Assembly (NCBI RefSeq): GCF_001702265.1
Contig: NZ_MAUE01000016.1
Location: forward strand, 1-64,000
Direction: 5' to 3'
Source: Pseudomonas aylmerensis
GTDB lineage: Bacteria; Pseudomonadota; Gammaproteobacteria; Pseudomonadales; Pseudomonadaceae
DNA: 64,000 bases
In this document: positions 1-9,894 of the stretch, in pieces
How positions within the stretch are numbered: the first letter of the stretch is position 1
Layout of the letters: each line of letters opens with the position of its first letter
Notes under the pieces: generated by a model
Seen by the model: the letters and a program-made list of their open reading frames with translations, nothing else
Databases searched by the model: none
What the model was told of the DNA's origin: nothing
Made by a program: the position numbers and the translations under genes

Positions 1-37
1 TGAACTGGTCAAGTAATCTTGGACACCGATTAAGGTT

Positions 38-1179
<1,142 letters not shown>

Positions 1180-1244
1180 ACACCTCAGATTTGGACGCCA
1201 TCATAGCGCCCGATTGAGGTGTCCAAAATCATTAGGCCAGTTCA

Positions 1245-1322
1245 GCTTGCCCGCGAAAGCGCTGGTTCAGTCGATATTTCCGGTGACTGATACACCGCCT
1301 TCGCGAGCAAGCCCGCTCCCAC
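1245..1322. repeat. REP doublet, left arm broken by the IS
   Basis: The sequence begins GCTTGCCCGCGAAAGC directly after the IS end and closes with the inverted partner CGCGAGCAAGCCCGCTCCCACA. Only the GTGGGAGCGG part of the left arm is missing, consistent with the IS having split this REP. Confidence 0.85.
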
Positions 1323-1410
1323 ATTTTTGATCGGTGTGGGGCTCGGGGTGTGGTTGCGCGGTTGAAATCGCCGGGTCTTGCGCCGTAAACATGGACGACC
1401 CATTCCCCCC

Positions 1411-1500
1411 TGTGGGAGCGGGCTTGCCCGCGAAAGCGGTGCTTCAGTCGCTATTTCCGGTGACTGACACACCGCCTTCGCGAGCAACCCCGATCCCACC
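1411..1500. repeat. REP doublet
   Basis: Two inverted REP arms, TGTGGGAGCGGGCTTGCC at the left and CGAGCAACCCCGATCCCA (degenerate) at the right, flank a short spacer closely similar to the spacer of the REP at 1245-1322. Together these two REPs fill most of the 399-bp gap between the IS and the porin gene; the rest (1501-1643) is the porin promoter region. Confidence 0.85.
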
Positions 1501-1591
1501 CCGGCCAGTGTGTGTCTCGGCTCAATCACGTAGTCATCGTATAACTTCTGCTTGACACCCCTCGAAAACCTCGCAAATATTCGCTCCAATG

Positions 1592-1612
1592 TTGTACGAC
1601 GACGTACGACAA
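1592..1612. promoter_or_regulatory. Candidate FadR/GntR-type operator upstream of the porin gene
   Basis: The segment reads TTGTACGACGA followed by CGTACGACAA, i.e. two overlapping GTACGAC half-sites. TTGTACGACGA fits the FadR-subfamily pattern TnGTnnnACnA. It lies 32 bp before the porin start, in an AT-rich promoter-like stretch. A match to the same pattern, TAGTCATACGA, lies before the uronate dehydrogenase gene. The regulator is not in the hexuronate cluster shown here. Confidence 0.4.
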
Positions 1613-1643
1613 ATAATAAAAACAACAAAAAGGGAGCTTCACT

Positions 1644-2906
1644 GTGAGTCAATTCGCCCGCAATTCCTCCGCGCGTATCGGCCTGATCGGTCTTGGCAGC
1701 CTGGCATTGACCCTGCCCCTCGGTGCCCAGGCAGAAGGTTTTCTCGACGACGCCAAGGCCACGCTCAACCTGCGCAACGCCTACTTCAACCGCAACTTCA
1801 CCAATCCGACCAACCCCCAGGCCAAGGCCGAAGAGTGGACGCAGAACTTCATTCTCGACGCCAAGTCCGGCTACACCCAGGGCGCTGTCGGCTTCGGGAT
1901 TGACGTGCTGGGCCTGTACTCGCAGAAGCTCGATGGCGGTAAAGGCACCGCCGGCACCCAACTGTTGCCAACGCACGACGATGGCCGCCCCGCCGACAAC
2001 TTCGGGCGCCTGGGCGTAGCGCTGAAAACCAAGCTGTCGAAGACCGAATTGAAAGTCGGCGAATGGATGCCGGTGCTGCCGATCCTGCGCTCCGACGACG
2101 GCCGCTCGCTGCCCCAGACCTTTCGTGGCGGCCAGGTCACCTCGAATGAAATCGCCGGCCTGACCCTCTACGGCGGGCAATTTCGCGGCAACAGCCCGCG
2201 CAACGACGCGAGCATGGAAGACATGTTCATGAACGGCAAAGCGGCGTTCACTTCGGACCGTTTCAACTTCGGCGGCGGCGAATACACCTTCAATGACAAA
2301 CGCACCCAGGTCGGCGTGTGGTACGCCGAACTCAGCGATATCTACCAGCAGCAGTACATCAACCTGACCCATAGCCAGCCGGTCGGCGACTGGACCCTGG
2401 GCGCCAACCTCGGCTTCTTCAACGGCAAAGAAGACGGCAGCGCCCTCGCCGGCGACCTCGACAACAAGACCGCCTTCGCCCTGCTCTCGGCCAAGTACCT
2501 GGGCAACACCTTCTACGTGGGCCTGCAGAAGCTCACCGGCGACAGTGTGTGGATGAAGGTCAACGGCACCAGCGGCGGTACCCTGGCCAACGACAGCTAC
2601 AACGCGAGCTACGACAACGTGAAGGAAAAATCCTGGCAGGTGCGCCATGATTTCAACTTCGTGGTCCTCGGCATTCCCGGGCTGACCATGATGAACCGCT
2701 ACATCAGCGGCAGTAACGTACACACCGGGGCGATCACCGACGGCAAGGAATGGGGCCGCGAATCGGAACTGGCCTACACCGTGCAAAGCGGTGCGCTGAA
2801 GGACCTGAATCTGCGGTGGCGCAATGCGACCATGCGTCGGGACTTCAGCAACAACGAGTTCGATGAAAACCGGATCTTCATCAGCTACCCGATCTCCCTG
2901 TTGTAA
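1644..2906 (+). CDS. OprD-family outer-membrane porin
   Basis: A 420-residue porin with a signal peptide ending near LPLGAQA (about residue 30), then the OprD-family opening GFLDDAKATLNLRNAYFNRN and alternating beta-strand pattern to a C-terminal strand ending ISYPISLL. OprD-family members are substrate-selective channels for small carboxylates and amino acids. The start is GTG, chosen because AGGGAG lies 8 bases upstream and the signal peptide begins immediately. Its position before uronate dehydrogenase, lactonase and a TRAP transporter suggests it admits hexuronates or aldarates; the substrate is inferred from context only. Confidence 0.9.
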   Translation: MSQFARNSSARIGLIGLGSLALTLPLGAQAEGFLDDAKATLNLRNAYFNRNFTNPTNPQAKAEEWTQNFILDAKSGYTQGAVGFGIDVLGLYSQKLDGGKGTAGTQLLPTHDDGRPADNFGRLGVALKTKLSKTELKVGEWMPVLPILRSDDGRSLPQTFRGGQVTSNEIAGLTLYGGQFRGNSPRNDASMEDMFMNGKAAFTSDRFNFGGGEYTFNDKRTQVGVWYAELSDIYQQQYINLTHSQPVGDWTLGANLGFFNGKEDGSALAGDLDNKTAFALLSAKYLGNTFYVGLQKLTGDSVWMKVNGTSGGTLANDSYNASYDNVKEKSWQVRHDFNFVVLGIPGLTMMNRYISGSNVHTGAITDGKEWGRESELAYTVQSGALKDLNLRWRNATMRRDFSNNEFDENRIFISYPISLL

Positions 2907-2926
2907 CCCGCGGATACACTTTAGGT

Positions 2927-3008
2927 AGGCGCGGGCTTGCCGGCGATGGCAGCTCAATAGTCACCACCGACCGTGGGGCTACCCTCGCTGGCAAGCCAGC
3001 ACCGGCAA
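2927..3008. repeat. REP-like inverted pair (GGCTTGCCGGCGATGG type)
   Basis: GCGGGCTTGCCGGCGATGG on the left and CTCGCTGGCAAGCCAGC on the right form an inverted pair between the porin and udh genes. This is a second REP subtype, distinct from the GTGGGAGCGGGCTTGC type. Confidence 0.65.
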
Positions 3009-3056
3009 GGAAGGCGTGTGTTGACAAGCCAGGGAATCAATCACGATACTTCCACC

Positions 3057-3067
3057 TAGTCATACGA
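3057..3067. promoter_or_regulatory. Second candidate FadR/GntR-type operator
   Basis: TAGTCATACGA fits TnGTnnnACnA, and the wider CATACGACAA resembles CGTACGACAA before the porin gene. It lies 27 bp upstream of the udh start, which suggests udh and the porin share one regulator. Confidence 0.35.
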
Positions 3068-3093
3068 CAACCTACAACAACAATGGAACCCCC

Positions 3094-3918
3094 ATGACCA
3101 CGACCACCTCCACACCCGTTCCATTCAACCGCCTGCTGCTCATCGGTGCCGCTGGCGGCCTGGGCAAAGTCTTGCGCGAACGCCTGCGTCCGTACGCCAA
3201 GGTGCTGCGCCTGTCGGACATCGCCGAGATGGCTCCGGCCGCGGATGCTAGCGAAGAAGTGCAACTTTGTGACCTCTCCGACAAACAAGCGGTGCACCAC
3301 CTGGTGGAAGGCGTCGATGCCATCCTGCATTTTGGCGGGGTGTCGGTAGAGCGCTCGTTCGAGGAAGTGCTCGGGGCGAATATCAGCGGGATTTTCCATG
3401 TGTACGAAGCCGCGCGTCGCCACGGCGTGAAGCGCGTGATCTTCGCCAGTTCCAACCATGTAATCGGCTTCTACAAGCAGGGCGAAAAAATCGACGCGCA
3501 TTCCCCGCGTCGCCCGGACAGCTACTACGGCTTGTCCAAGTCCTACGGCGAAGACATGGCCAGTTTCTACTTCGACCGCTACGGCATCGAGACCGTGAGC
3601 ATCCGCATCGGCTCCTCGTTCCCGGAACCGCAGAACCGCCGGATGATGCACACCTGGCTGAGTTTCGATGACCTGACCCAACTACTCGAACGCGCGCTGT
3701 ATACGCCGAATGTCGGCCACACCGTGGTCTACGGCATGTCGGATAACCTCGACACCTGGTGGGACAATCGCTACGCCGCGCACCTGGGTTTCGCCCCCAA
3801 GGACAACTCCGAAGTGTTTCGCGCCCAGGTCGAAGCCCAGCCACCGGTAGCCGCCGATGACCCGGCCAAGGTCTACCAGGGCGGCGCGTTCTGCGCGGCG
3901 GGGCCGTTCGGTGACTGA
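3094..3918 (+). CDS. udh: Uronate dehydrogenase (NAD-dependent)
   Basis: This 274-residue short-chain/extended-SDR enzyme oxidises D-glucuronate or D-galacturonate to the aldarolactone, the first step of the oxidative hexuronate pathway. The nucleotide-binding glycine motif GAAGGLG lies at about residues 18-24, the catalytic serine context is FASSNHVIG, and the YxxxK pair is YYGLSK. Length matches known Udh proteins (about 265-275). The SMP-30 lactonase gene follows 30 bp downstream, the pairing described for Pseudomonas hexuronate clusters. Confidence 0.92.
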   Translation: MTTTTSTPVPFNRLLLIGAAGGLGKVLRERLRPYAKVLRLSDIAEMAPAADASEEVQLCDLSDKQAVHHLVEGVDAILHFGGVSVERSFEEVLGANISGIFHVYEAARRHGVKRVIFASSNHVIGFYKQGEKIDAHSPRRPDSYYGLSKSYGEDMASFYFDRYGIETVSIRIGSSFPEPQNRRMMHTWLSFDDLTQLLERALYTPNVGHTVVYGMSDNLDTWWDNRYAAHLGFAPKDNSEVFRAQVEAQPPVAADDPAKVYQGGAFCAAGPFGD

Positions 3919-3948
3919 CGCCAGACCAACCCAAGGGAATGAGTGGCC

Positions 3949-4824
3949 ATGACTGCAGAATTGATTGTCGACGCCCGCAATACCGTGGGCGAATGCCCGG
4001 TGTGGGTGCCTGAAGAAAACGCCCTGTACTGGGTGGATATTCCCCACGGCGGCCTGCAGCGCTGGAGCGCCGCGACCGGGCATATCGCCGCGTGGAAAGC
4101 TCCGCAGGCACTTGCCTGCATCGCGCGCACCAGCGCCGGCAACTGGGTCGCCGGCCTGCAAAGCGGCTTCTTCCAGCTTACCCCGCACAACGACGGCAGC
4201 CTCGACACCACGCCCCTGGCCAGTGTCGAGCACCCGCGTGACGACATGCGCCTCAACGATGGCCGCTGTGATCGCCAGGGCCGCTTCTGGGCCGGCAGCA
4301 TGGTGCTGGACATGAGCCTGAACGCAGCCGAGGGCATCCTCTACCGCTTCGCCACCGGCAGCGCACCGCAGGCGCTGCTGGATGGGTTCATCACCCTCAA
4401 CGGCCTGGCCTTCAGCCCCGATGGCCGCACGATGTACGCCTCGGACTCGCACCCGCTGGTGCAGCAGATCTGGGCCTTCGACTACGACACCGAGACCGGC
4501 ACACCGTCCAATCGCCGCCTGTTCGTCGACATGCACCAGCACCCCGGCCGCCCCGACGGCGCGGCAGTGGATGCCGAGGGCTGCTACTGGATCTGCGCCA
4601 ACGACGCCGGGCTGGTTCACCGCTTTACCCCCGATGGTCGCCTGGACCGCTCCCTGAGCGTGCCGGTGAAAAAACCCACCATGTGCGCCTTCGGCGGCAG
4701 TCGCCTGGACACCCTGTTCGTCACCTCGATCCGTGACGACCAGAGTGAGCAGTCACTGTCAGGCGGCGTGTTCGCCCTCAACCCCGGCGTTACCGGATTG
4801 CCGGAGCCCACCTTCACCCTCTAG
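3949..4824 (+). CDS. uxuL: SMP-30/gluconolactonase-family aldarolactonase
   Basis: A 291-residue six-bladed beta-propeller of the SGL (SMP-30) family, beginning LIVDARNTVGECPVWVPEE, with metal-site signatures ECPVW, NDGRCDRQGRFWAGSM and SPDGRTMYASDS. Downstream of udh it would open the galactaro- or glucaro-lactone produced by Udh, giving the aldarate; in Pseudomonas this role belongs to UxuL/UxuF. ATG at 3949 is preferred over GTG at 3943 because AAGGGA sits at a better distance. The exact lactone preference cannot be read from the sequence. Confidence 0.85.
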   Translation: MTAELIVDARNTVGECPVWVPEENALYWVDIPHGGLQRWSAATGHIAAWKAPQALACIARTSAGNWVAGLQSGFFQLTPHNDGSLDTTPLASVEHPRDDMRLNDGRCDRQGRFWAGSMVLDMSLNAAEGILYRFATGSAPQALLDGFITLNGLAFSPDGRTMYASDSHPLVQQIWAFDYDTETGTPSNRRLFVDMHQHPGRPDGAAVDAEGCYWICANDAGLVHRFTPDGRLDRSLSVPVKKPTMCAFGGSRLDTLFVTSIRDDQSEQSLSGGVFALNPGVTGLPEPTFTL

Positions 4825-4874
4825 CTGCATTGCTGTGCCTTGAATACAACAATAACAAGACGGAGACACACCCC

Positions 4875-5846
4875 ATGGACTTCAAACGCACTTTGCTCGT
4901 CGCTGCACTTCCCCTGACGTTCCTCTTCACCGGCGCGGCCCACGCGCTGGAAATCAAATTCGCCGACATCCACCCCGCCGGCTACCCCACCGTGGTTGCC
5001 GAAGAAAACATGGGCAAGGCCCTGACCAAGGAAAGCAACGGCGAACTGACCTTCAAGTACTTCCCGGGCGGCGTCCTGGGTTCCGAGAAGGAAGTGGTCG
5101 AACAGGCCCAGGTCGGGGCGATCCAGATGACCCGCGTCAGCCTCGGCATCGTCGGCCCGGTGGTGCCGGACGTGAACGTGTTCAACCTGCCGTTCGTGTT
5201 CCGCGACCAGGCGCACATGCGCAAGGTCATCGATGGCGAGATTGGCGACGAGATCCTTGCCAAGATCACCGACTCCGAGTTCGGCCTGGTCGCCCTGGCC
5301 TGGATGGACGGCGGCACGCGCAACCTCTACACCAAGAAACCGGTGCGCAAGATCGAAGACCTCAAGGGCATGAAGATTCGCGTGCAGGGCAACCCGCTGT
5401 TCATCGACGCCTTCAATGAAATGGGGGCCAACGGCATCGCCATGGACACCGGCGAGATTTTCAGTGCCCTGCAGACCGGGGTGATCGACGGCGCGGAAAA
5501 CAACCCGCCGACCCTGCTGGAACACAACCACTTCCAGAACGCCAAGTACTACACCCTCACCGAGCACCTGATTTTGCCCGAGCCCATCGTGATGTCGAAA
5601 ATCACCTGGAACAAGCTCACCCCCGCGCAGCAGGTCATGGTGAAAAACGCCGCCAAGGTCGCCCAGGCCGACGAGCGCGTGCTGTGGGACAAGAAGTCCG
5701 CCAGCAGTGAGGAAAAACTCAAGGCCGCCGGCGTCGAATTCATCACCGTCGACAAAAAACCGTTCTATGACGCGACCGCTCCCGTGCGCGCCAAGTACGG
5801 CCAGGCGTACGCCGACATCATCAAGCGCATCGACGCCGTCGAGTAA
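4875..5846 (+). CDS. dctP: TRAP transporter solute-binding protein (DctP family)
   Basis: A 323-residue periplasmic binding protein. A signal peptide (MDFKRTLLVAALPLTF to GAAHA) is followed by LEIKFADIHPAGYP and the DctP-family core, including the arginine-containing segment KIRVQGNPLFIDAFNEMGA that salt-bridges the ligand carboxylate in this family. It is the first of three consecutive TRAP genes and follows udh and the lactonase, so hexuronate (or aldarate) is the likely ligand. The ATG at 4875 was chosen because it begins the signal peptide and follows a CGGAGA-like ribosome site. Confidence 0.9.
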   Translation: MDFKRTLLVAALPLTFLFTGAAHALEIKFADIHPAGYPTVVAEENMGKALTKESNGELTFKYFPGGVLGSEKEVVEQAQVGAIQMTRVSLGIVGPVVPDVNVFNLPFVFRDQAHMRKVIDGEIGDEILAKITDSEFGLVALAWMDGGTRNLYTKKPVRKIEDLKGMKIRVQGNPLFIDAFNEMGANGIAMDTGEIFSALQTGVIDGAENNPPTLLEHNHFQNAKYYTLTEHLILPEPIVMSKITWNKLTPAQQVMVKNAAKVAQADERVLWDKKSASSEEKLKAAGVEFITVDKKPFYDATAPVRAKYGQAYADIIKRIDAVE

Positions 5847-5911
5847 TCACCCTCCTCCTCCAGCAAGGCCAGGCGCGGTCGGCATCGACGCGCCCGGTTA
5901 CGGTGAACGCC

Positions 5912-6439
5912 ATGAAGAATTTTCTGCTGCGCATCAACGATCGCCTCTACATGACCTGCATCTGGGTCGCCGGCCTCTCGGTATTGGGAGTGGCACTGAT
6001 CATTCCCTGGGGCATCTTCGCCCGCTACATCCTCGGCACCGGCTCCAGCTGGCCGGAACCCACCGCCATCCTGTTGATGCTGGTGTTCACCTTCATCGGC
6101 GCCGCTGCCAGCTACCGCGCCGGCGCGCACATGTCGGTGGCGATGATTACCGACCGCCTGCCGCCGCGCCAACGCCAGGTAGTCGGCATCGTCTCGCAAC
6201 TGTTGATGGCGACGATCTGCCTGTTCATGACGATCTGGGGCAGCAAGCTGTGCCTGTCCACCTGGAACCAGTTCATGAGCGCCATCCCGACCCTGCGCGT
6301 GGGCATCACCTATATGCCGATCCCGATTGGCGGGCTGCTGACCCTGGTGTTCGTGCTGGAAAAACTCCTGTTGGGCGACCAGAGCCAGCGGCGCGTGGTG
6401 CGCTTTGACCTGGTAGAAGAAAGCGAAGGGGCGGCTTGA
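5912..6439 (+). CDS. dctQ: TRAP transporter small permease (DctQ family)
   Basis: A 175-residue membrane protein with four predicted membrane segments: ICWVAGLSVLGVALIIPWG region, ILLMLVFTFIGAAASY, VGIVSQLLMATICLFM, and ITYMPIPIGGLLTLVFVLE. That is the DctQ topology. It lies between the binding protein and the large permease, and its stop is one base before the next ATG. GTG at 5903 is an alternative start adding three residues. It is expected to bridge the large permease for uptake of the DctP-bound ligand. Confidence 0.88.
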   Translation: MKNFLLRINDRLYMTCIWVAGLSVLGVALIIPWGIFARYILGTGSSWPEPTAILLMLVFTFIGAAASYRAGAHMSVAMITDRLPPRQRQVVGIVSQLLMATICLFMTIWGSKLCLSTWNQFMSAIPTLRVGITYMPIPIGGLLTLVFVLEKLLLGDQSQRRVVRFDLVEESEGAA

Positions 6440-6440
6440 T

Positions 6441-7721
6441 ATGGATGCGTTGATTCTGTTGGGCAGCTTTATCGCCTTGATCCTGATCGGCATGCCGGTG
6501 GCCTACGCCCTCGGGCTGTCGGCGCTGATTGGCGCGTGGTGGATCGACATTCCGTTCCAGGCCCTGATGATCCAGGTGGCGGGCGGAGTGAATAAATTCT
6601 CGCTGATGGCGATCCCGTTCTTCGTCCTGGCCGGGGCGATCATGGCCGAGGGCGGCATGTCGCGGCGGCTGGTGGCGTTTGCCGGCGTGCTGGTGGGGTT
6701 TGTGCGCGGTGGCCTGTCCCTGGTGAACATCATGGCCTCGACGTTCTTCGGCGCGATCTCCGGTTCGTCGGTGGCCGACACGGCGTCGGTCGGCTCGGTG
6801 CTGATCCCGGAAATGGAGCGCCGTGGCTATCCACGCGAATTCGCCACCGCGGTGACCATCAGCGGCTCGGTACAAGCGCTGCTGACCCCGCCCAGCCATA
6901 ACTCGGTGCTCTACTCGCTGGCCGCCGGCGGCACCGTTTCCATCGCCTCGCTGTTCATGGCCGGGGTGGTCCCGGGCTTGCTGATGAGCGCGTGCCTGAT
7001 GGTGCTGTGCCTGATCTTCGCGAAGAAACGCGATTACCCCAAGGGCGAAGTCATTCCCTTGAAGCAGGCACTGAAAATCTGTGCCGATGCGCTGTGGGGC
7101 CTGATGGCCATGGTGATCATCCTCGGCGGCATCCTCTCGGGTATATTCACTGCCACCGAGTCCGCCGCAATCGCGGTGCTGTGGGCGTTCTTCGTGACCA
7201 TGTTCATCTACCGCGACTACAAATGGAGCGAGCTGCCCAAGCTGATGCACCGTACGGTGCGCACCATTTCCATCGTGATGATCCTGATCGCCTTCGCCGC
7301 CAGCTTCGGCTACATCATGACCCTGATGCAGATCCCGGCGAAGATCACCACGATGTTCCTGACCCTGTCGGACAACCGCTACGTGATCCTGATGTGCATC
7401 AACATGATGCTGCTGTTGCTCGGCACGGTGATGGACATGGCACCGCTGATCCTGATCCTTACGCCGATCCTGTTGCCGGTGATCCTCGGCATCGGTGTCG
7501 ACCCGGTGCACTTTGGCATGATCATGCTGGTCAACCTCGGCATCGGCCTGATCACCCCGCCGGTGGGCGCGGTGCTGTTCGTGGGTGCGGCGGTGGGCAA
7601 GGTCAGCATCGAGAAAACCGTGAAGGCGCTGCTGCCGTTCTATGCCGTACTGTTCCTGGTGTTGATGGCGGTGACCTACATTCCGGCGTTGTCGCTGTGG
7701 CTGCCAAGCGTAGTGCTATAA
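6441..7721 (+). CDS. dctM: TRAP transporter large permease (DctM family)
   Basis: A 426-residue integral membrane protein with about a dozen hydrophobic segments and DctM signatures: MAIPFFVLAGAIM, STFFGAISGSSVADTASVG and NLGIGLITPPVGAVLFVG. It forms the sodium-dependent translocation channel of the TRAP system with DctQ and DctP. It starts one base after the dctQ stop, so the two are translationally close. No other permease is present in the hexuronate cluster. Confidence 0.93.
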   Translation: MDALILLGSFIALILIGMPVAYALGLSALIGAWWIDIPFQALMIQVAGGVNKFSLMAIPFFVLAGAIMAEGGMSRRLVAFAGVLVGFVRGGLSLVNIMASTFFGAISGSSVADTASVGSVLIPEMERRGYPREFATAVTISGSVQALLTPPSHNSVLYSLAAGGTVSIASLFMAGVVPGLLMSACLMVLCLIFAKKRDYPKGEVIPLKQALKICADALWGLMAMVIILGGILSGIFTATESAAIAVLWAFFVTMFIYRDYKWSELPKLMHRTVRTISIVMILIAFAASFGYIMTLMQIPAKITTMFLTLSDNRYVILMCINMMLLLLGTVMDMAPLILILTPILLPVILGIGVDPVHFGMIMLVNLGIGLITPPVGAVLFVGAAVGKVSIEKTVKALLPFYAVLFLVLMAVTYIPALSLWLPSVVL

Positions 7722-7750
7722 CGCATTGCGTACGAATACAGCCTGCCCCT

Positions 7751-7820
7751 CCCCTGTAGGAGGCGGCTTGCCGTCGATGCGGCCCTGAGGTCGCCATCGC
7801 CGGCAAGCCAGCGCCTGCAG
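7751..7820. repeat. REP-like inverted pair
   Basis: GTAGGAGGCGGCTTGCCGTCGATG and, inverted, CATCGCCGGCAAGCCAGC with CTGCAG ends lie between dctM and the epimerase gene. Same subtype as the repeat at 2927-3008. Confidence 0.65.
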
Positions 7821-7848
7821 GCAGCTTTCATTTCAAGGTGAACCTGTG

Positions 7849-8706
7849 ATGCTGGAACTCAGAGATGACCTGACCGTGCTGACCCTGGCGCCCGCCGTAG
7901 GGGGCAGCATCGTCAACTGGAGCGTGCGCGCCAGCGGGCAGCCGCTGCTGCGGCATAGCGATGAGCAGGCGATCGCTACCGGGTTGCCGGGCAAGCTGGG
8001 GTGCTATCCGTTGGCGCCCTGGTCCAATCGGATTGCTGAAGGCGGTTTTGACACCCCGGATGGCTGGCTGGCGCTGACACCGAACAGCCCGCTCGACCCG
8101 CTGCCGATTCATGGTTCGGCCTGGCAGCAGGTGTGGCAGGTGGTCAGCCAGTCGGCGGATGAGGTGGTGCTGGCGGTGGAGTGCGACACACCGTTTGCCT
8201 ATCGCGCCGAGCAGCGGTTTCGCCTGGGCGGCGGCGAATTGAGCATCGAACTGCGCGTCACGCATCTGGCCGACAAGGCCGCGTGGCATGGGTTGGGCTT
8301 GCACCCCTACTTACCGCGCCGGCCGGCCACGCGCTTGCAGGCCAACGCCGGGCAGGTGTGGATGAGTGATGCATCCAAGCTGCCGACGGGGCTCGCTCCG
8401 CTGCCGGCGGACTGGGATTTCCGCCAGCTCAAGGCGCTGCCGGAGCGCCTGGTGGACAATGGCTTTTGCCAATGGGATGGGCAGTGCCGGATCGAGCAGC
8501 CGGAGCTGGGCTATGCGCTGGAATGCCGAGCCACCGGCGCCGACTACTTCCTGCTGTTCTGCCCACCGGGGCTTGGATTTTTCTGCATCGAACCGGTAAG
8601 CCATCCGGTGAATGCGCATCACCTGCCGGGACGGCCCGGGTTGAAACTGTTGGAACAAGGCCAATCGACTCAACTCGATTTCACCCTGAAATACCTTCCC
8701 CTGTAG
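7849..8706 (+). CDS. Aldose 1-epimerase family protein
   Basis: A 285-residue galactose-mutarotase-like protein. Family features are LAPWSNRIAEGGF near the N-terminus, PIHGSAWQQVW (HG motif), GLGLHPYLPR containing the catalytic-type histidine, and a C-terminal CPPGLGFFCIEPVSH containing the catalytic-type glutamate (EPVSH). It would interconvert sugar anomers before dehydrogenation; beside udh it may act on hexuronates. ATG at 7849 follows AAGGTG; GTG at 7846 is an alternative. A REP separates it from dctM, so it may have its own promoter. Confidence 0.88.
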   Translation: MLELRDDLTVLTLAPAVGGSIVNWSVRASGQPLLRHSDEQAIATGLPGKLGCYPLAPWSNRIAEGGFDTPDGWLALTPNSPLDPLPIHGSAWQQVWQVVSQSADEVVLAVECDTPFAYRAEQRFRLGGGELSIELRVTHLADKAAWHGLGLHPYLPRRPATRLQANAGQVWMSDASKLPTGLAPLPADWDFRQLKALPERLVDNGFCQWDGQCRIEQPELGYALECRATGADYFLLFCPPGLGFFCIEPVSHPVNAHHLPGRPGLKLLEQGQSTQLDFTLKYLPL

Positions 8707-8733
8707 GCGCCCGGCTTGCCGGCTCCTACAGGG
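8698..8733. terminator. Bidirectional hairpin between convergent genes
   Basis: The arms CCCTGTAGG and CCTACAGGG are exact inverse complements around a GC-rich centre containing CCGGCTTGCCGG. It overlaps the end of the epimerase gene and lies 13 bp from the end of the convergent fusion-protein gene. It is REP-related and has no T-tract. Confidence 0.5.
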
Positions 8734-8745
8734 TGGCTGGGGTGG

Positions 8746-9894
8746 TCAGGGCGGGCTGTTTTTCAGGCGCCCTGCCGTGTCGATACTCACCACCACCGAC
8801 AGCCCCGGCCGCAGCCGCTCGCTCTCGGCCTGATCCGGGTCCACGGTAATCCGCACCGGCACACGCTGGGCGATCTTCACGAAGTTGCCGGTGGCGTTGT
8901 CCGCCTGCAACAGGCTGAACTCCGAACCGGTCGCCGGGGAAATATGCTGCACCGTGCCGCGAAACTTGCGGTGGTTGAGCGCATCCACGGTGAAGGTCAC
9001 CGGCTGGCCGACCTGCACATTGTCCATCTGGGTTTCTTTCATATTGGCGATCACCCACAACTGGTGGGGCACCAGCGCCATCAACTGCGCGCCGGAATTG
9101 ACGAAGGCGCCTAGGCGCACGCCAATCTGCCCCAGCTGGCCGTCACGCGGCGCGGTGATGCGGGTGTTGGACAAATCAATCCGCGCCAGCTCCACGGCCG
9201 CCTCGGCACTGGCCACCGCCGCTTCCAGGGAGCCGCGATTGACGATCACCGTCTGCAGGTCCTGCCGCGCGATCTCCAGGCTGGCCTGGGCCTGGGCCAC
9301 GGCGGCGATGGTCTGCGCATTCGCGGCACGGGTCACGTCCAGCTCGCGCTTGGACACCGAACCGTCGCTGATCAGTTCTTCATTGCGGCGCAGGTCGGCA
9401 GTGCTCTTGCGCGCCTGGGCCTGGCTGTCCACCAAGGCGGCCTGGCGCAGCTTGATGGTCGCTTCGGCACTGTTGCGTTGCTGCACCACATTGGCCAGCG
9501 AAGCCTTCTGCACCGCCAGTTGCGCCAGCGCCTGGTCGAGGCGCTGCTTGTAGATGCGGTCATCGAGGCGCACCAGCAGGTCGCCGGCCTTGACGTACTG
9601 GAAGTCCTGCACCGGCACTTCGAACACATACCCGCTGAGCTGCGGGCCGATGATCGTCACCTGGCCGCGCACCAGGGCGTTCTCGGTGGTTTCCACGGCG
9701 CTGCTGAACGGCGGCAATTGCCAGGCATACAACACGATCAGCACGCCGACGATGGCAATCGCGGCGAAGCCCAGCGACGAGATGATGCGCACCCGCAGCG
9801 AGCGCGGTTCAGTCACGCTCGCGCCGGGCGGCGCGGTGCCTTCCGGGGTGGAGGCAATGGCATTGGTGGTCGTGGTGGTGGTCGTTTCGGTCAT
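8746..9894 (-). CDS. HlyD/EmrA-type membrane fusion protein
   Basis: A 382-residue periplasmic adaptor. A Thr-rich cytoplasmic start is followed by one membrane segment (SLGFAAIAIVGVLIVLYAW, about residues 40-58), a barrel-sandwich half-motif (VTIIGPQLSGYVFEVPVQDFQ), a long coiled coil, and the second half (ITAPRDGQLGQIGVRLGAFV). Its ATG overlaps the stop of the upstream DHA2 transporter as ATGA, so the two are coupled and form an efflux pair like EmrAB. The substrate is unknown; an outer-membrane partner would be supplied elsewhere. Confidence 0.9.
   Translation of the reverse strand: MTETTTTTTTNAIASTPEGTAPPGASVTEPRSLRVRIISSLGFAAIAIVGVLIVLYAWQLPPFSSAVETTENALVRGQVTIIGPQLSGYVFEVPVQDFQYVKAGDLLVRLDDRIYKQRLDQALAQLAVQKASLANVVQQRNSAEATIKLRQAALVDSQAQARKSTADLRRNEELISDGSVSKRELDVTRAANAQTIAAVAQAQASLEIARQDLQTVIVNRGSLEAAVASAEAAVELARIDLSNTRITAPRDGQLGQIGVRLGAFVNSGAQLMALVPHQLWVIANMKETQMDNVQVGQPVTFTVDALNHRKFRGTVQHISPATGSEFSLLQADNATGNFVKIAQRVPVRITVDPDQAESERLRPGLSVVVSIDTAGRLKNSPP

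Noticed and set aside
1242..2957. A long open frame (571 codons) on the minus strand across the porin gene
   Set aside because: It is the reverse shadow of the plus-strand porin gene, whose signal peptide and OprD features are clear. Its translation is low-complexity and matches no family.
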